Assembly: GCA_049239925.1 (NCBI GenBank) | Contig: JBMLTO010000089.1 | Location: forward strand, 1-17,946 | DNA: 17,946 nucleotides | Reading direction: 5' to 3' | DNA from: Legionella_A sp049239925 | Lineage (GTDB): Bacteria; Pseudomonadota; Gammaproteobacteria; Legionellales; Legionellaceae | Part shown: positions 1 to 7,446 of the stretch, piece after piece | Position numbering within the stretch: the stretch's first letter is position 1 | How the letters are laid out: each line of letters starts with the position of its first letter | Notes under the pieces: generated by a model | Seen by the model: only the letters and a program-made list of their open reading frames with translations | Database searches by the model: none | Told to the model about the DNA's origin: nothing | Made by a program: the position numbers and the translations under genes

Positions 1-110
1 TAGAAAACTTTCCTGATTTTGCTGGAGATTTAAAATAACTGTCGATTCCTCAGGGCCTGACCCCGGGACCGTGTTCGTGATCGCGGGAGAATCAATTGTC
101 AACACGCCCT
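1..110. mobile_element. Terminal remnant of an insertion-sequence-like element
   Basis: Positions 94-109 read AATTGTCAACACGCCC. This is the same 16 bases that end the inverted repeats of the element at 9933-10143, and the similarity continues a few bases inward (the complementary strand continues ATTCTCC here and ATCCTCC at the 10143 end). This stretch is therefore most likely the end of a related element whose body lies to the left, outside the window. A plus-strand frame from 3 to 38 encodes 11 residues ending in TAA and could be a transposase tail, but I do not recognise it. The inner sequence includes a GC-rich patch at 52-75 around CCCGGG, unlike the surrounding AT-rich DNA. The outer end lies 26 bases from the stop codon of the neighbouring dioxygenase gene. 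Confidence 0.55.
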
Positions 111-135
111 CATGTATTGCGGTATTTTTTACGCC

Positions 136-1137
136 TTATGCATGGTTTAAGGTAGCAGGCGTTAATTTTACCCAACACTCTAACGGTGCTAGTAATGCAT
201 GCCATAAGTTTGCATAGACCCGTCCTTGCGAGTCACCACCATTATGCTGTTCGGCTGCGAGGTGGAGGATCCTAACGCCTTCTAAAGCATCGAGGGCGCG
301 GGGAATATCTAACTGAAAAGGTAGCTTCGCAGTTGGCAATAGTTCTTGCCATTGTAAGATACACCCTATGAAGTCTTTGCTGCCATTTAGGTTGAAGTAT
401 TGCTTCAATCCTGCTTGCAGTAGATCATGTGTTTTTTGACCACAGGTCCACATACCAAAAGCGCTCATCACTCTATCGGGTATATGGGGTGGGGTATATG
501 CCTCGTGGCTCCAGCGGGTGACTAAGGCAAAGCGGTTATTACCGGATGTATTGGGCTCACTTTTATGCCAAATTCGGGAATCAAATAAAATTCCATCCCC
601 AGCGTTTACGGCAACGCTAACCTGGCCATTTAACCATCCGGGTGATTGACTGATTAGATCTTGAAAATCAGGTTGCCAAAAATCAATTGCCGCTTCGATG
701 GCGTGCAAATGACTACCTGCCCAAAAAGATAGAGCCCCATCTTCTGGTTTCACCGTGTCTAAAGCCAGCCAGAGTGAGAGTTGATAGGGATTTTGGGGAG
801 AATAAGCTAGATCTTGGTGGCAAGGCACCGCGGCATTGGCATAGATAGATTTACTGATAATGTTGGTTTTCTGTAAGGTCATGGGTTGTCCCATCACTGC
901 ATTTACCTTTTGCTGTAAGGAGGGAATCAAGGTATAGGCCTGGTGGGTTATCGGTGAAGGGTGGACCCAGCGGCTAACATTGCGAAGGTAATTTGAGGTG
1001 TCACAGGATAGCGCTAAGGCACAATGATCAATGGCTTGGAAAAGCCCTGGTTTCACCTGTGAGATGGTCTGGGGCGTGCAGAGATTAGGAATAAGGCAAT
1101 AGCCTTGGTGTAACAACTGATCTTTATAAGAACTCAT
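136..1137 (-). CDS. Phytanoyl-CoA dioxygenase (PhyH) family Fe(II)/2-oxoglutarate oxygenase
   Basis: The predicted 333-residue protein is probably a cytosolic non-heme iron, 2-oxoglutarate-dependent hydroxylase of the PhyH family. The iron-binding triad is visible: H107-x-D109 in CHQDLAYSP and H191 in IWHKSEP, followed by R202 (NRFALVTRW), which fits the 2-oxoglutarate carboxylate. The core ends near residue 215. About 115 further residues follow that I cannot assign and that make it longer than the simplest family members. I chose the ATG at 1137 because it overlaps the stop of the upstream methyltransferase gene in an ATGA arrangement (1134-1137), typical of translational coupling. An in-frame ATG exists upstream at 1242 but would overlap the preceding gene by 109 bases. 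It is the last gene of the five-gene operon, so it probably tailors the product made by the other enzymes. The substrate cannot be inferred. Confidence 0.85.
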   Translation of the reverse strand: MSSYKDQLLHQGYCLIPNLCTPQTISQVKPGLFQAIDHCALALSCDTSNYLRNVSRWVHPSPITHQAYTLIPSLQQKVNAVMGQPMTLQKTNIISKSIYANAAVPCHQDLAYSPQNPYQLSLWLALDTVKPEDGALSFWAGSHLHAIEAAIDFWQPDFQDLISQSPGWLNGQVSVAVNAGDGILFDSRIWHKSEPNTSGNNRFALVTRWSHEAYTPPHIPDRVMSAFGMWTCGQKTHDLLQAGLKQYFNLNGSKDFIGCILQWQELLPTAKLPFQLDIPRALDALEGVRILHLAAEQHNGGDSQGRVYANLWHALLAPLECWVKLTPATLNHA

Positions 1138-2807
1138 GATTGTTTGGTCACTACCAGTAGGTTTAAGTAGGCATGAATACTGATGTTCGCTTCTATCGTT
1201 AATCCAGTAGATGCTAGCAAGGTTTGCCATTGTGATAAACATCGTAATTCGCCACCACTTTCAACCAACATGTTGAGGTCTAGTAGGCTGCCTTGTGCTG
1301 TTTCTTCTGCCAATATCAGCTCAAATAGATAAATTTTCCCATGCGGGGTTAGGGCATTGGCTGCCTGCATGAGAATATTCTGTGCTTGGGATTCAGGCCA
1401 ATAGTGCACAACTTTTGGTAATAAAATAGCATCAGCCGTGTGCGGCCAGGGGGTTAAGATATCGTGCTGTATTTTGTCAAACGAAACAGTTATATGCGAA
1501 TCAATGTCTTTTAAGACATAAGCTTCATCAAGTAGTAGACCTTGAAGATGTGGGAAAGTTGTCAGTAGCTTTGTTAGGATAAATACTGAACTACGACCAA
1601 CGGCTATCAGTTGATGATGTTTTTGCCAATCAACCAAGGTATTAATCGCTGCAAAGTCCTGTGCAGCATAGCCATCAATCGCGCGATGATAGTGCTTTAA
1701 AGTGGTACCACTTGCCTTTGCTTTAAATAAAGGATGATAGTCATTATAGCCAGACTGGATATAGCTTGGTAGGGCTTTCCAATCGAGTGAGTTCACATCC
1801 GACCACATGATCGCTGCAGATGATAGGAAGGCACCTTGCTGTTCCGTGACCAGCCATTTACCTTTGTTAGTCAGCTGCCAGATTGATGCAGAGTAGGAGA
1901 TTAAGTCTAATTCCCACAGGGCCCTTAATAGTCGATGTAAGTGCTTCTCTGGAATTTTCATTGTGTTGGCTAATTGTGCTGTAGAACCTGGCAAGGCATC
2001 AAAGATCTTTAATTTGACTGCTGTGGCTATGATTTCCGTGCGCCAAAAACCCACCATCTCATTGGAAAGTTGTTGCCACGGTTGGGATAAGGCTTTTCTG
2101 ATGACCGTAAGGGTGTTGCCTTGCGTGTTGATTGTTAATAGCTCACCATCCATGGTTTCTACTCGTGCTATACCGTTATAGAAGGGTTCTATCTGAGCGT
2201 AGCGATGGCTATAAAGCGCTTTTCCTGCTTTGTTAATATGATGCCAACCTCTTTCATCTTTGGCACGAGCATAGCCTTTATGGAAGATATCTAAGTCTAA
2301 AAAATACTGTTGATACAAAGGTATGCCGTATTTATCAATATGGGTATGAAGTCCATGCTCATTACAAATAACCGCTATTCCCTCTTTAAAATCACCAACA
2401 TACGGATAAACTTTTTTATAAAGGTAGCGTCCCTTTCTATCAATATGTGTGTAGAATCCCTCGTCATTTTTTACGACACAGCAACCCTCTTGAAAATTAC
2501 CACACCACCGAAAGCGAGAAGTGTAGAGGGATTGTCCTGTTGGGGTGATATGAAACCATTGATGGTTTTGATTAACAGCAGCAAGGTGTTCATAAAAGCC
2601 AAATGTTTCAGTAAATCGATGTGCATAAGCTGCGTTTCCCTGTACATCGATATGGAATGCTCCGCTATCATCTCTAACTGGTGCAAGACCTGGCGCATGG
2701 TATTTCAATACATGGAGAAACCGGTGTTCATAGAGTGGCTTATTATCGACAAGGTGAAAGGTTTCGCAGCTAGAAACGTTTGTTTTTTCCCAGGATTGTT
2801 TGAGCAT
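1134..2807 (-). CDS. WG-like repeat protein fused to an O-methyltransferase-fold domain
   Basis: This protein of about 557 residues has two parts. Residues ~15-235 hold six tandem units of 34-35 residues. Each begins with an HID/HIN/TIN step, then G, LY and an aromatic, and ends with a G-[IY]-A segment, as in HIDRKGRYLY and FKEGIAVI. The HI steps fall at residues 52, 86, 121, 156, 190 and 225. These resemble WG-type beta-hairpin repeats. Residues ~245-330 look like the winged-helix dimerisation domain of plant/antibiotic-type O-methyltransferases, and ~335-557 like the catalytic domain (VVHYWPE with the catalytic-position His at 468, then GGELRCLSQW). The glycine-rich SAM motif I is degenerate (LIAVGRSSVF, residues 400-409), so activity is uncertain. 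The start at 2807 is chosen for a GAGAGG four bases upstream; ATGs at 2810 and 2819 are possible. It lies 31 bases after the radical SAM gene and overlaps the dioxygenase by four. Confidence 0.75.
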   Translation of the reverse strand: MLKQSWEKTNVSSCETFHLVDNKPLYEHRFLHVLKYHAPGLAPVRDDSGAFHIDVQGNAAYAHRFTETFGFYEHLAAVNQNHQWFHITPTGQSLYTSRFRWCGNFQEGCCVVKNDEGFYTHIDRKGRYLYKKVYPYVGDFKEGIAVICNEHGLHTHIDKYGIPLYQQYFLDLDIFHKGYARAKDERGWHHINKAGKALYSHRYAQIEPFYNGIARVETMDGELLTINTQGNTLTVIRKALSQPWQQLSNEMVGFWRTEIIATAVKLKIFDALPGSTAQLANTMKIPEKHLHRLLRALWELDLISYSASIWQLTNKGKWLVTEQQGAFLSSAAIMWSDVNSLDWKALPSYIQSGYNDYHPLFKAKASGTTLKHYHRAIDGYAAQDFAAINTLVDWQKHHQLIAVGRSSVFILTKLLTTFPHLQGLLLDEAYVLKDIDSHITVSFDKIQHDILTPWPHTADAILLPKVVHYWPESQAQNILMQAANALTPHGKIYLFELILAEETAQGSLLDLNMLVESGGELRCLSQWQTLLASTGLTIEANISIHAYLNLLVVTKQS

Positions 2808-2838
2808 CATACCTCTCATAGATGGTTGTAAAGAATTT

Positions 2839-3885
2839 TTATTGATTCGTGTCTGATATAAATGGGCGACGCATATTGCAACCTTTACAAACCTGATTGC
2901 TCGTATAGTTCTGGCATAATCCTTGATAAGCATCACTGTTCCAAATAGTTGATAAGGAATGATGATTTAACTGACCAAACTCACCCAACTTTCGTCGTTC
3001 TTTATCAGGCGCACAGCAAGGGTTAAAACGACCATCGCTTGCTACCCATGCTTCGTTTCCTAGAAAAGGGCATTCTCCCCCAGGAGCCAGATCATGCATT
3101 GCTTGTTCATCTAAAGGGTAGATATTTTCTAATTTAATCGCTTTGCCATTCGGCAATAAACTACGCTTAGCAATAGTCGATGCCTGTTCAACTGCTTGAT
3201 TCCAAGCGGCAATCGCCTTGGTATCTCGTCGCATGGATAAGGACTGTATTTCTGGAAAGTGTGCCCATAAATGGTGTCCTTTAATCCGATCAATGCCAAG
3301 TTCAATACCCAGTTTTACAATATCAGCGAGTTGGTGGACATTAGTTTGCAAAAAAGTTAGTTGTAGTGTCACTTGGCAGTAGTGTCTATTGGTTGCAGCA
3401 TATTGATTGCGTATGGCAATAAATTGTTTGACATTATCCAGCACGTTTTCCCAAGATGTTCCAAGCATAATGTTTTCTTGAACCTCTTTCGTTGCACCAT
3501 TCCAAGAAATTTTCACATCAGAAGTTACAGGAACAATTAATCTGGCCCATGCATCAACACCTTTTTTGGGAAAAGTCCCATTCGTTGTTAGGTTCAGCTT
3601 AATTTTGTACTGGTGGCATAATGCAAGGATGGTCTCGAATTCTTTGTAAAGTAGCGGCTCCCCCATAGTCGAGGGAATGATTTCTCGTAAGGGCGTGCCC
3701 TCTGCATCCGCTAAAATTTTTTTGATTAACTCGATATTCATGCGCCGTCTTGGTATTCCTGCGCGAATACGTTCCTGACGAGTTTTACTAAAGGGGGAAT
3801 GATCTTCACACATGATACAACTTAAATTGCAGTCATCTGGGTTTGTATCGAAGGTAATTCGCCATGGTCCTGGACGTTTATGCAT
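2839..3885 (-). CDS. Radical SAM enzyme with SPASM-type C-terminal domain
   Basis: This 348-residue protein starts the radical SAM barrel with the canonical C-x3-C-x2-C cluster motif (C19, C23, C26 in CNLSCIMC), which binds the [4Fe-4S] cluster that cleaves S-adenosylmethionine. A TMGEPLL motif at ~73-79 corresponds to the SAM-binding GGEP segment, and TTNGTFP at ~100-106 is a typical strand end. The C-terminal region from ~270 carries a cysteine pattern (C272, C290, C291, C324, C333, C336) matching SPASM/twitch domains that bind auxiliary clusters. Such enzymes modify peptides, sugars or cofactor precursors, and nothing here fixes the substrate. The ATG at 3885 is preceded by AAAGGA with nine bases of spacing. 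It sits 13 bases downstream of the glycosyltransferase gene and 31 bases upstream of the methyltransferase fusion, in a single operon. No peptide-recognition (RRE) domain was recognised. Confidence 0.88.
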   Translation of the reverse strand: MHKRPGPWRITFDTNPDDCNLSCIMCEDHSPFSKTRQERIRAGIPRRRMNIELIKKILADAEGTPLREIIPSTMGEPLLYKEFETILALCHQYKIKLNLTTNGTFPKKGVDAWARLIVPVTSDVKISWNGATKEVQENIMLGTSWENVLDNVKQFIAIRNQYAATNRHYCQVTLQLTFLQTNVHQLADIVKLGIELGIDRIKGHHLWAHFPEIQSLSMRRDTKAIAAWNQAVEQASTIAKRSLLPNGKAIKLENIYPLDEQAMHDLAPGGECPFLGNEAWVASDGRFNPCCAPDKERRKLGEFGQLNHHSLSTIWNSDAYQGLCQNYTSNQVCKGCNMRRPFISDTNQ

Positions 3886-3898
3886 ACGATAAGATCCT

Positions 3899-5212
3899 TT
3901 ATAATAATTTTGTTTGAATTGCTTGCTGGTAGATTGTTTCTAGGTTGATAACGTGTGCATTGATATCAGGGATATCGCGGTCGTTCGACTGCAAGTAACC
4001 TTGACTACCTAATTGTCTAGCTAATTGAGGGTTATCAATCATCCGCTGCATTTGCTCTACTAAGCTGTTTATATTCCGGTGCTCAAATAACAAACCATTT
4101 TTTTCGTGAAGCACATACTCAGCCATACCACCTGTATCTGCTGTAATAACCGGTAATCTAACTTGTAAGGCTTCGTGGATAACTAAGGGAGAATTTTCTA
4201 CCCAGATAGACGGTACAACAATGCAATCAACCTGATTAAATACATCGTTGACGATATGTTCATTGTGATATTCCGGAAACCATTGAATACGAGATTGAAC
4301 CTCCTCTGGCAACGTTGCAACGATAGCTTTTAACCCTTGCGTATTTTGAGCATTTGGCCTTCCCCAAATGAAGAGCTGGCTTACTCCTTTCAGTAATCCA
4401 AATGCTGAAATTAAGTGTTGAATCCCTTTCGCCGGGATATGGGTACCAATATAGCCAAAGGTAAAGGGAGCATTAGCTGTGCGTTGACGATTTTGTAAAC
4501 GCACGCGATCGAAGCCATAATCGAGATAGATCATTTTTTGTGCTGGTATATCAAATTCGCGAATATACCGTTGATGGAGATAACGAGATGGCGCGATAAA
4601 ATAAGTAACTTGCTTAAGGATAGTGCGAATATGAGCCATCCTGCGCGCGACCCAATCAGTCCAATAGGTTTGATCCCTATCTGCGTCATGGTGACTTCCC
4701 GAAAAATAACCGGCGTAACAGTGTTTGGCGCATTTGCGATCATCCTGCCCATCACATAGAGCCCAAAGTTGGTTTTCAGGAGCTGCATTACGCTGAATGA
4801 ATTGTCCCCGAGGACACATGAGCCAATAGTCATGCAGCGTATAAACAATAGGTATATTCTGTTTGGCGATCTCATGAACCAATGATGTTGATAAATGATT
4901 GAGATGACCAATATGAACGATGTCAGGTTTTGTAGTCGTTAGTAATTCAGCAACGATTGTATCAACTTCAGGATGTTGGTAGCGATAGCGATATTTTTCT
5001 CCAGGAATATTAATGCGGTAAAGCGTAACACGAGGGTCTAATGGGTCTTGACTACGAGTCAGTGCAAAGTCTTGTGCGAAAGGGTTCTCTTCTCGCGTCA
5101 ATACATCCACTTGATGTTTGTTGGCCAAGCCGTGGCATAGCATTTGGCTATAAACTTCAGAGCCCGCATTATACAGCGGTGGGTAACCATGTATGATTTT
5201 TAATATACGCAC
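3899..5212 (-). CDS. GT4-family (GT-B fold) glycosyltransferase
   Basis: This 437-residue predicted retaining glycosyltransferase would transfer a sugar from an activated nucleotide donor. The N-terminal GT-B domain begins RILKIIHGYPP with the acceptor-side G17-S-E loop (YNAGSEVY). The C-terminal donor domain contains FGYIGTHIPAKG (~252-263) and the EX7E element PSIWVENSPLVIHEAL with E339 and E347, followed by TGGMAEY. An insert after HDYWLMCP carries C133, C153, C161 and C165, a four-cysteine pattern suggestive of a structural metal site. The start codon is GTG at 5212-5210, with a TAGGA ribosome-binding sequence about ten bases upstream. It is the second gene of the operon, 16 bases after the epimerase gene and 13 bases before the radical SAM gene. 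Neither donor nor acceptor can be read from the sequence. Confidence 0.9.
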   Translation of the reverse strand: MRILKIIHGYPPLYNAGSEVYSQMLCHGLANKHQVDVLTREENPFAQDFALTRSQDPLDPRVTLYRINIPGEKYRYRYQHPEVDTIVAELLTTTKPDIVHIGHLNHLSTSLVHEIAKQNIPIVYTLHDYWLMCPRGQFIQRNAAPENQLWALCDGQDDRKCAKHCYAGYFSGSHHDADRDQTYWTDWVARRMAHIRTILKQVTYFIAPSRYLHQRYIREFDIPAQKMIYLDYGFDRVRLQNRQRTANAPFTFGYIGTHIPAKGIQHLISAFGLLKGVSQLFIWGRPNAQNTQGLKAIVATLPEEVQSRIQWFPEYHNEHIVNDVFNQVDCIVVPSIWVENSPLVIHEALQVRLPVITADTGGMAEYVLHEKNGLLFEHRNINSLVEQMQRMIDNPQLARQLGSQGYLQSNDRDIPDINAHVINLETIYQQAIQTKLL

Positions 5213-5228
5213 TGTATTTTCCTAATAT

Positions 5229-6137
5229 CTACTGTTCTTGTTGCGCTTGAGCGATAAAATCAGCTACCAGTTGTTGCACGCCTGTCGCAATGTCGATAGA
5301 TGGTTGCCAGTTTAGTAGTTGCTGCGCACGAGATGAATCACCATAAAACTGAGCAACATCGAAGGTGCGTGGTGGCGCCTCTATGAAATGGCTTGAACTA
5401 TTGCCTGCGCTTATTGCTAATTTTGCTAGTTCTAGCAATGTTGTTCCCTTTCCAGTTGTTAAGTGCATGGTCGGTAAGGATTTTTTTTGCTCCAGCAGGC
5501 GTATTGCTTGATGAATACCATCGGCAACATCCTGCACGTGGGTAAAATCAAAGGTATTATCCAATCCGTCAATACGCAATACTTTTCCTGTCGCTGCTGC
5601 TTTACAGAATGCAGGTACAACACGGTCTTGGTAATCATCTATTCGCCCATAAACGCTAGAGAAGCGTAAAATAGCGGTAGTTAGTCCAAGCGATTCAAAT
5701 TGGTTGACCAGCTCTTCGGCGGCAACTTTCGATCGAGCATAGGTATTGATTGGTTGCCAAGGGGCTTCCTCAGTAACTGGGAAATATGATTGTTGACCAT
5801 ATACTTCGCGGCTACTGGCATATAAGACCCAAGGTTTACGAGCCGATTCGTAGGCTGCTGATAATATATTTTTAGTTCCAATCACATTGGTTTGCCAGCA
5901 CTGTTCCGGCGCTTGCTCACCCCAAATAACCCTAGACACTGCTGCAAGGTGGATAATGCCATCGCAATCCCTAATAGCCTGCTTGACTTGTTCAAATTGT
6001 GTAATGTCACCGAAACCAACGTGATTTTTCGGTAAGAGAAAATCTAGTTCGTTAATTTGATAGCGATGCTGATTAAGATATTTGCCTAATGTTTTGCCAA
6101 TTAATCCCTGAGAACCACTGATACATATAGTTGGCAT
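5229..6137 (-). CDS. NAD-dependent epimerase/dehydratase (extended SDR)
   Basis: This 302-residue enzyme has an N-terminal Rossmann fold, GxxGxxG at G8-G11-G14 (ISGSQGLIG), and the catalytic set of extended short-chain dehydrogenases: S108/S109 in YASSREVYG and Y133-x3-K137 in NTYARSK. Such enzymes epimerise, dehydrate or reduce nucleotide-activated sugars and usually supply a donor to a glycosyltransferase. Here the GT4 gene follows 16 bases downstream. The start at 6137 is preferred over an in-frame upstream ATG at 6200, because the Rossmann strand begins right after it (MPTICISG) and GGAG lies five bases upstream (6143-6146). The specific nucleotide sugar is unknown. It is the first recognisable gene of the minus-strand operon. 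Confidence 0.88.
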   Translation of the reverse strand: MPTICISGSQGLIGKTLGKYLNQHRYQINELDFLLPKNHVGFGDITQFEQVKQAIRDCDGIIHLAAVSRVIWGEQAPEQCWQTNVIGTKNILSAAYESARKPWVLYASSREVYGQQSYFPVTEEAPWQPINTYARSKVAAEELVNQFESLGLTTAILRFSSVYGRIDDYQDRVVPAFCKAAATGKVLRIDGLDNTFDFTHVQDVADGIHQAIRLLEQKKSLPTMHLTTGKGTTLLELAKLAISAGNSSSHFIEAPPRTFDVAQFYGDSSRAQQLLNWQPSIDIATGVQQLVADFIAQAQQEQ

Positions 6138-6142
6138 ACAAA

Positions 6143-6146
6143 CTCC
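6143..6146 (-). promoter_or_regulatory. Ribosome-binding site deciding the epimerase start
   Basis: On the minus strand the sequence reads GGAG, followed by five bases and ATG. This Shine-Dalgarno match selects 6137 as the start of the epimerase instead of the longer in-frame start at 6200. Confidence 0.6.
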
Positions 6147-6211
6147 GGTTGTGTTCAAACAATCATATGGTTTCACTACGCCATTCCGAGCTAGAGTCAC
6201 AAGGATACTGG

Positions 6212-6240
6212 GTATAATATCCTGTTTTATTTGACGACAA
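6212..6240 (-). promoter_or_regulatory. Possible promoter of the minus-strand operon
   Basis: On the minus strand TTGTCG (6240-6235) is followed after 15 bases by TATTAT, with an overlapping TATACC at 18-base spacing. The transcript would start roughly 70 bases before the epimerase ATG. The match is moderate and no other candidate nearby is better; this is a consensus comparison only. Confidence 0.3.
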
Positions 6241-6249
6241 GGAGCGTAT

Positions 6250-6381
6250 TTATTTACAGGCGATCAGTATACTATATTTTTCAACTTTAGCCATTTTTCC
6301 CAGGACCGTTCGCCTCGAAGGGTTTTCTAGGCAGCTAAACTGAGCAGATCGATCAATGAATCGATGCTTTCTTTTGAGCAT
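6250..6381 (-). CDS. Possible 43-codon ORF upstream of the glycan operon
   Basis: A minus-strand frame opens with ATG at 6381 and closes with TAA at 6250. It would encode a basic peptide (MLKRKHRFID... ending ILIACK) with two cysteines. An internal in-frame ATG at 6294 has a GGGA a few bases upstream. No Shine-Dalgarno is evident at the first ATG, and no family is recognised. It lies 112 bases upstream of the epimerase in the same orientation. It could be a leader or small peptide of the operon, or a chance frame; a frame this short is not strong evidence. Confidence 0.2.
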   Translation of the reverse strand: MLKRKHRFIDRSAQFSCLENPSRRTVLGKMAKVEKYSILIACK

Positions 6382-6535
6382 TTGTGTCAATCAAACTGAT
6401 TGTCAGACGTTGAAAAATACTTATTTGACCCAATTGATCGTCTAACTAACGCCATGACAATTATCACTTACAAGGTTTTACTTTATAAAAGTATACATAT
6501 TTATAAATAACTACAAGCACTATATTTTTTTGGGG

Positions 6536-6541
6536 TATAAT
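6536..6541 (+). promoter_or_regulatory. -10 box of the accD operon
   Basis: A perfect TATAAT lies 26 bases before the first possible accD ATG and is preceded by a GGGG tract. No good -35 is present (around 6512-6518 the sequence is TACAAGC), so the promoter may lean on the AT-rich upstream DNA. Transcription would give a leader of about 20-30 bases. Confidence 0.5.
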
Positions 6542-6573
6542 ATTAGCCGTATTGATTATCACGGATTATGAGT

Positions 6574-7446
6574 ATGAGCTGGTTGAAAAAATTGTTACCT
6601 TCGAAAGTTAGAACTGAAACTACGCACAAAAAAGGAGTCCCTCAAGGATTATGGGTAAAGTGCTCGGAATGTAATGAAATTCTTTATGCTTCTGAGCTAG
6701 AGAAAAACTTATCCATTTGCCCTAAATGCAATCATCATCATCGGATTGGAGCAAGAGTACGGATAGAACAAATTCTTGATGCTGGCAGTATGAGTGAGAT
6801 CGCTGAAGATTTAGAGCCCATCGATCGACTTAAGTTTCGTGATACTAAAAAGTACAAGGAGCGTATTGCTCAAGCGCAAAAAACTACTACTGAAAAAGAA
6901 GCTTTAATTGTTATGAGCGGTACTTTATGCAATTTGCCCGTCGTTGTTAGCGCATTTGAATTTAATTTTATGGGTGGTTCAATGGGGGCAACGGTAGGAG
7001 AAAAGTTTGTTCGTGCTGTCAATCAAGCTCAGACTAATAAGTGTCCATATATTTGTTTCACAGCAAGTGGTGGCGCGCGAATGCAAGAAGGCTTATTTTC
7101 TTTGATGCAAATGGCTAAGACTGCCGCTGCGTTAGCAAAATTTTCTGAATCAGGCTTACCATTTATTGTTGTGCTAACAGATCCTACCATGGGTGGTGTG
7201 TCAGCAAGTTTCGCTAGTCTTGGCGATATTATTATTGCTGAGCCTAATGCTTTAATTGGTTTTGCGGGTCCACGTGTTATTGAGCAGACCGTGCGGCAAA
7301 CGTTGCCTGAAGGCTTCCAGCGTAGTGAATTTTTACTTGAACATGGGCATATCGATATGATTGTCGATCGTAGTGTATTACGCACCACAATTGCTGAAAT
7401 CATAGCTAAACTAACCAAGCAAGATTTGAGTGTGATGAATGACTAA
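6574..7446 (+). CDS. accD: Acetyl-CoA carboxylase carboxyltransferase subunit beta
   Basis: This is the beta subunit of the cytosolic acetyl-CoA carboxylase carboxyltransferase. With AccA it moves CO2 from biotin to acetyl-CoA to make malonyl-CoA for fatty acid synthesis. The N-terminal four-cysteine zinc finger is visible (KCSEC and CPKC, about residues 30-52). The crotonase-like core carries GGSMGATVGEKF, FTASGGARMQEG and PTMGGVSASFASLGD. About 290 residues is normal for the family. I favour the ATG at 6574 because family members begin MSWL and a GGA lies eight bases upstream. An in-frame ATG at 6568 adds only two residues and has the GGA too close. Its end overlaps folC by eight bases, as in the usual accD-folC operon. 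Confidence 0.97.
   Translation: MSWLKKLLPSKVRTETTHKKGVPQGLWVKCSECNEILYASELEKNLSICPKCNHHHRIGARVRIEQILDAGSMSEIAEDLEPIDRLKFRDTKKYKERIAQAQKTTTEKEALIVMSGTLCNLPVVVSAFEFNFMGGSMGATVGEKFVRAVNQAQTNKCPYICFTASGGARMQEGLFSLMQMAKTAAALAKFSESGLPFIVVLTDPTMGGVSASFASLGDIIIAEPNALIGFAGPRVIEQTVRQTLPEGFQRSEFLLEHGHIDMIVDRSVLRTTIAEIIAKLTKQDLSVMND

Larger units (their letters stand above)
6138..6573. other. Divergent intergenic region between the glycan operon and accD
   Basis: These 436 bases separate two divergent transcription units. Besides the candidate promoters and the small ORF listed separately, there is a bulged hairpin at 6343-6368 (AGC, two-base bulge, ATCGAT / ATCGATGCT) followed by TTCTTTT. It looks like a weak plus-strand terminator, but no plus-strand gene precedes it. 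The stretch 6470-6530 is very AT-rich and could serve as an UP-like element for the accD promoter. I saw no tRNA or known riboswitch fold. Confidence 0.4.

Noticed and set aside
1..135. Minus-strand open frame continuing past the dioxygenase stop (VKNTAIHEGVLTIDS...), looking like a further operon gene
   Set aside because: It runs straight through the 16-base mobile-element end that is repeated near 10 kb, and it has no good start codon. The open frame is most likely accidental.
1963..2831. Plus-strand open frames opposite the repeat-methyltransferase gene
   Set aside because: They are antisense to a gene with clear domain motifs and have low-complexity, family-less translations.
4531..4911. 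126-codon minus-strand frame inside the glycosyltransferase gene
   Set aside because: It lies out of frame within the well-supported GT4 coding sequence and has no recognisable domain.
6213..6218. Plus-strand TATAAT that could start a small RNA ending at the hairpin 6343-6375
   Set aside because: No -35 element lies at a proper distance, and the hairpin has a bulge and a broken T tract. Evidence is too weak to call an ncRNA.
7029..7418. 129-codon antisense frame in accD
   Set aside because: It is a shadow of the highly conserved accD core on the opposite strand.
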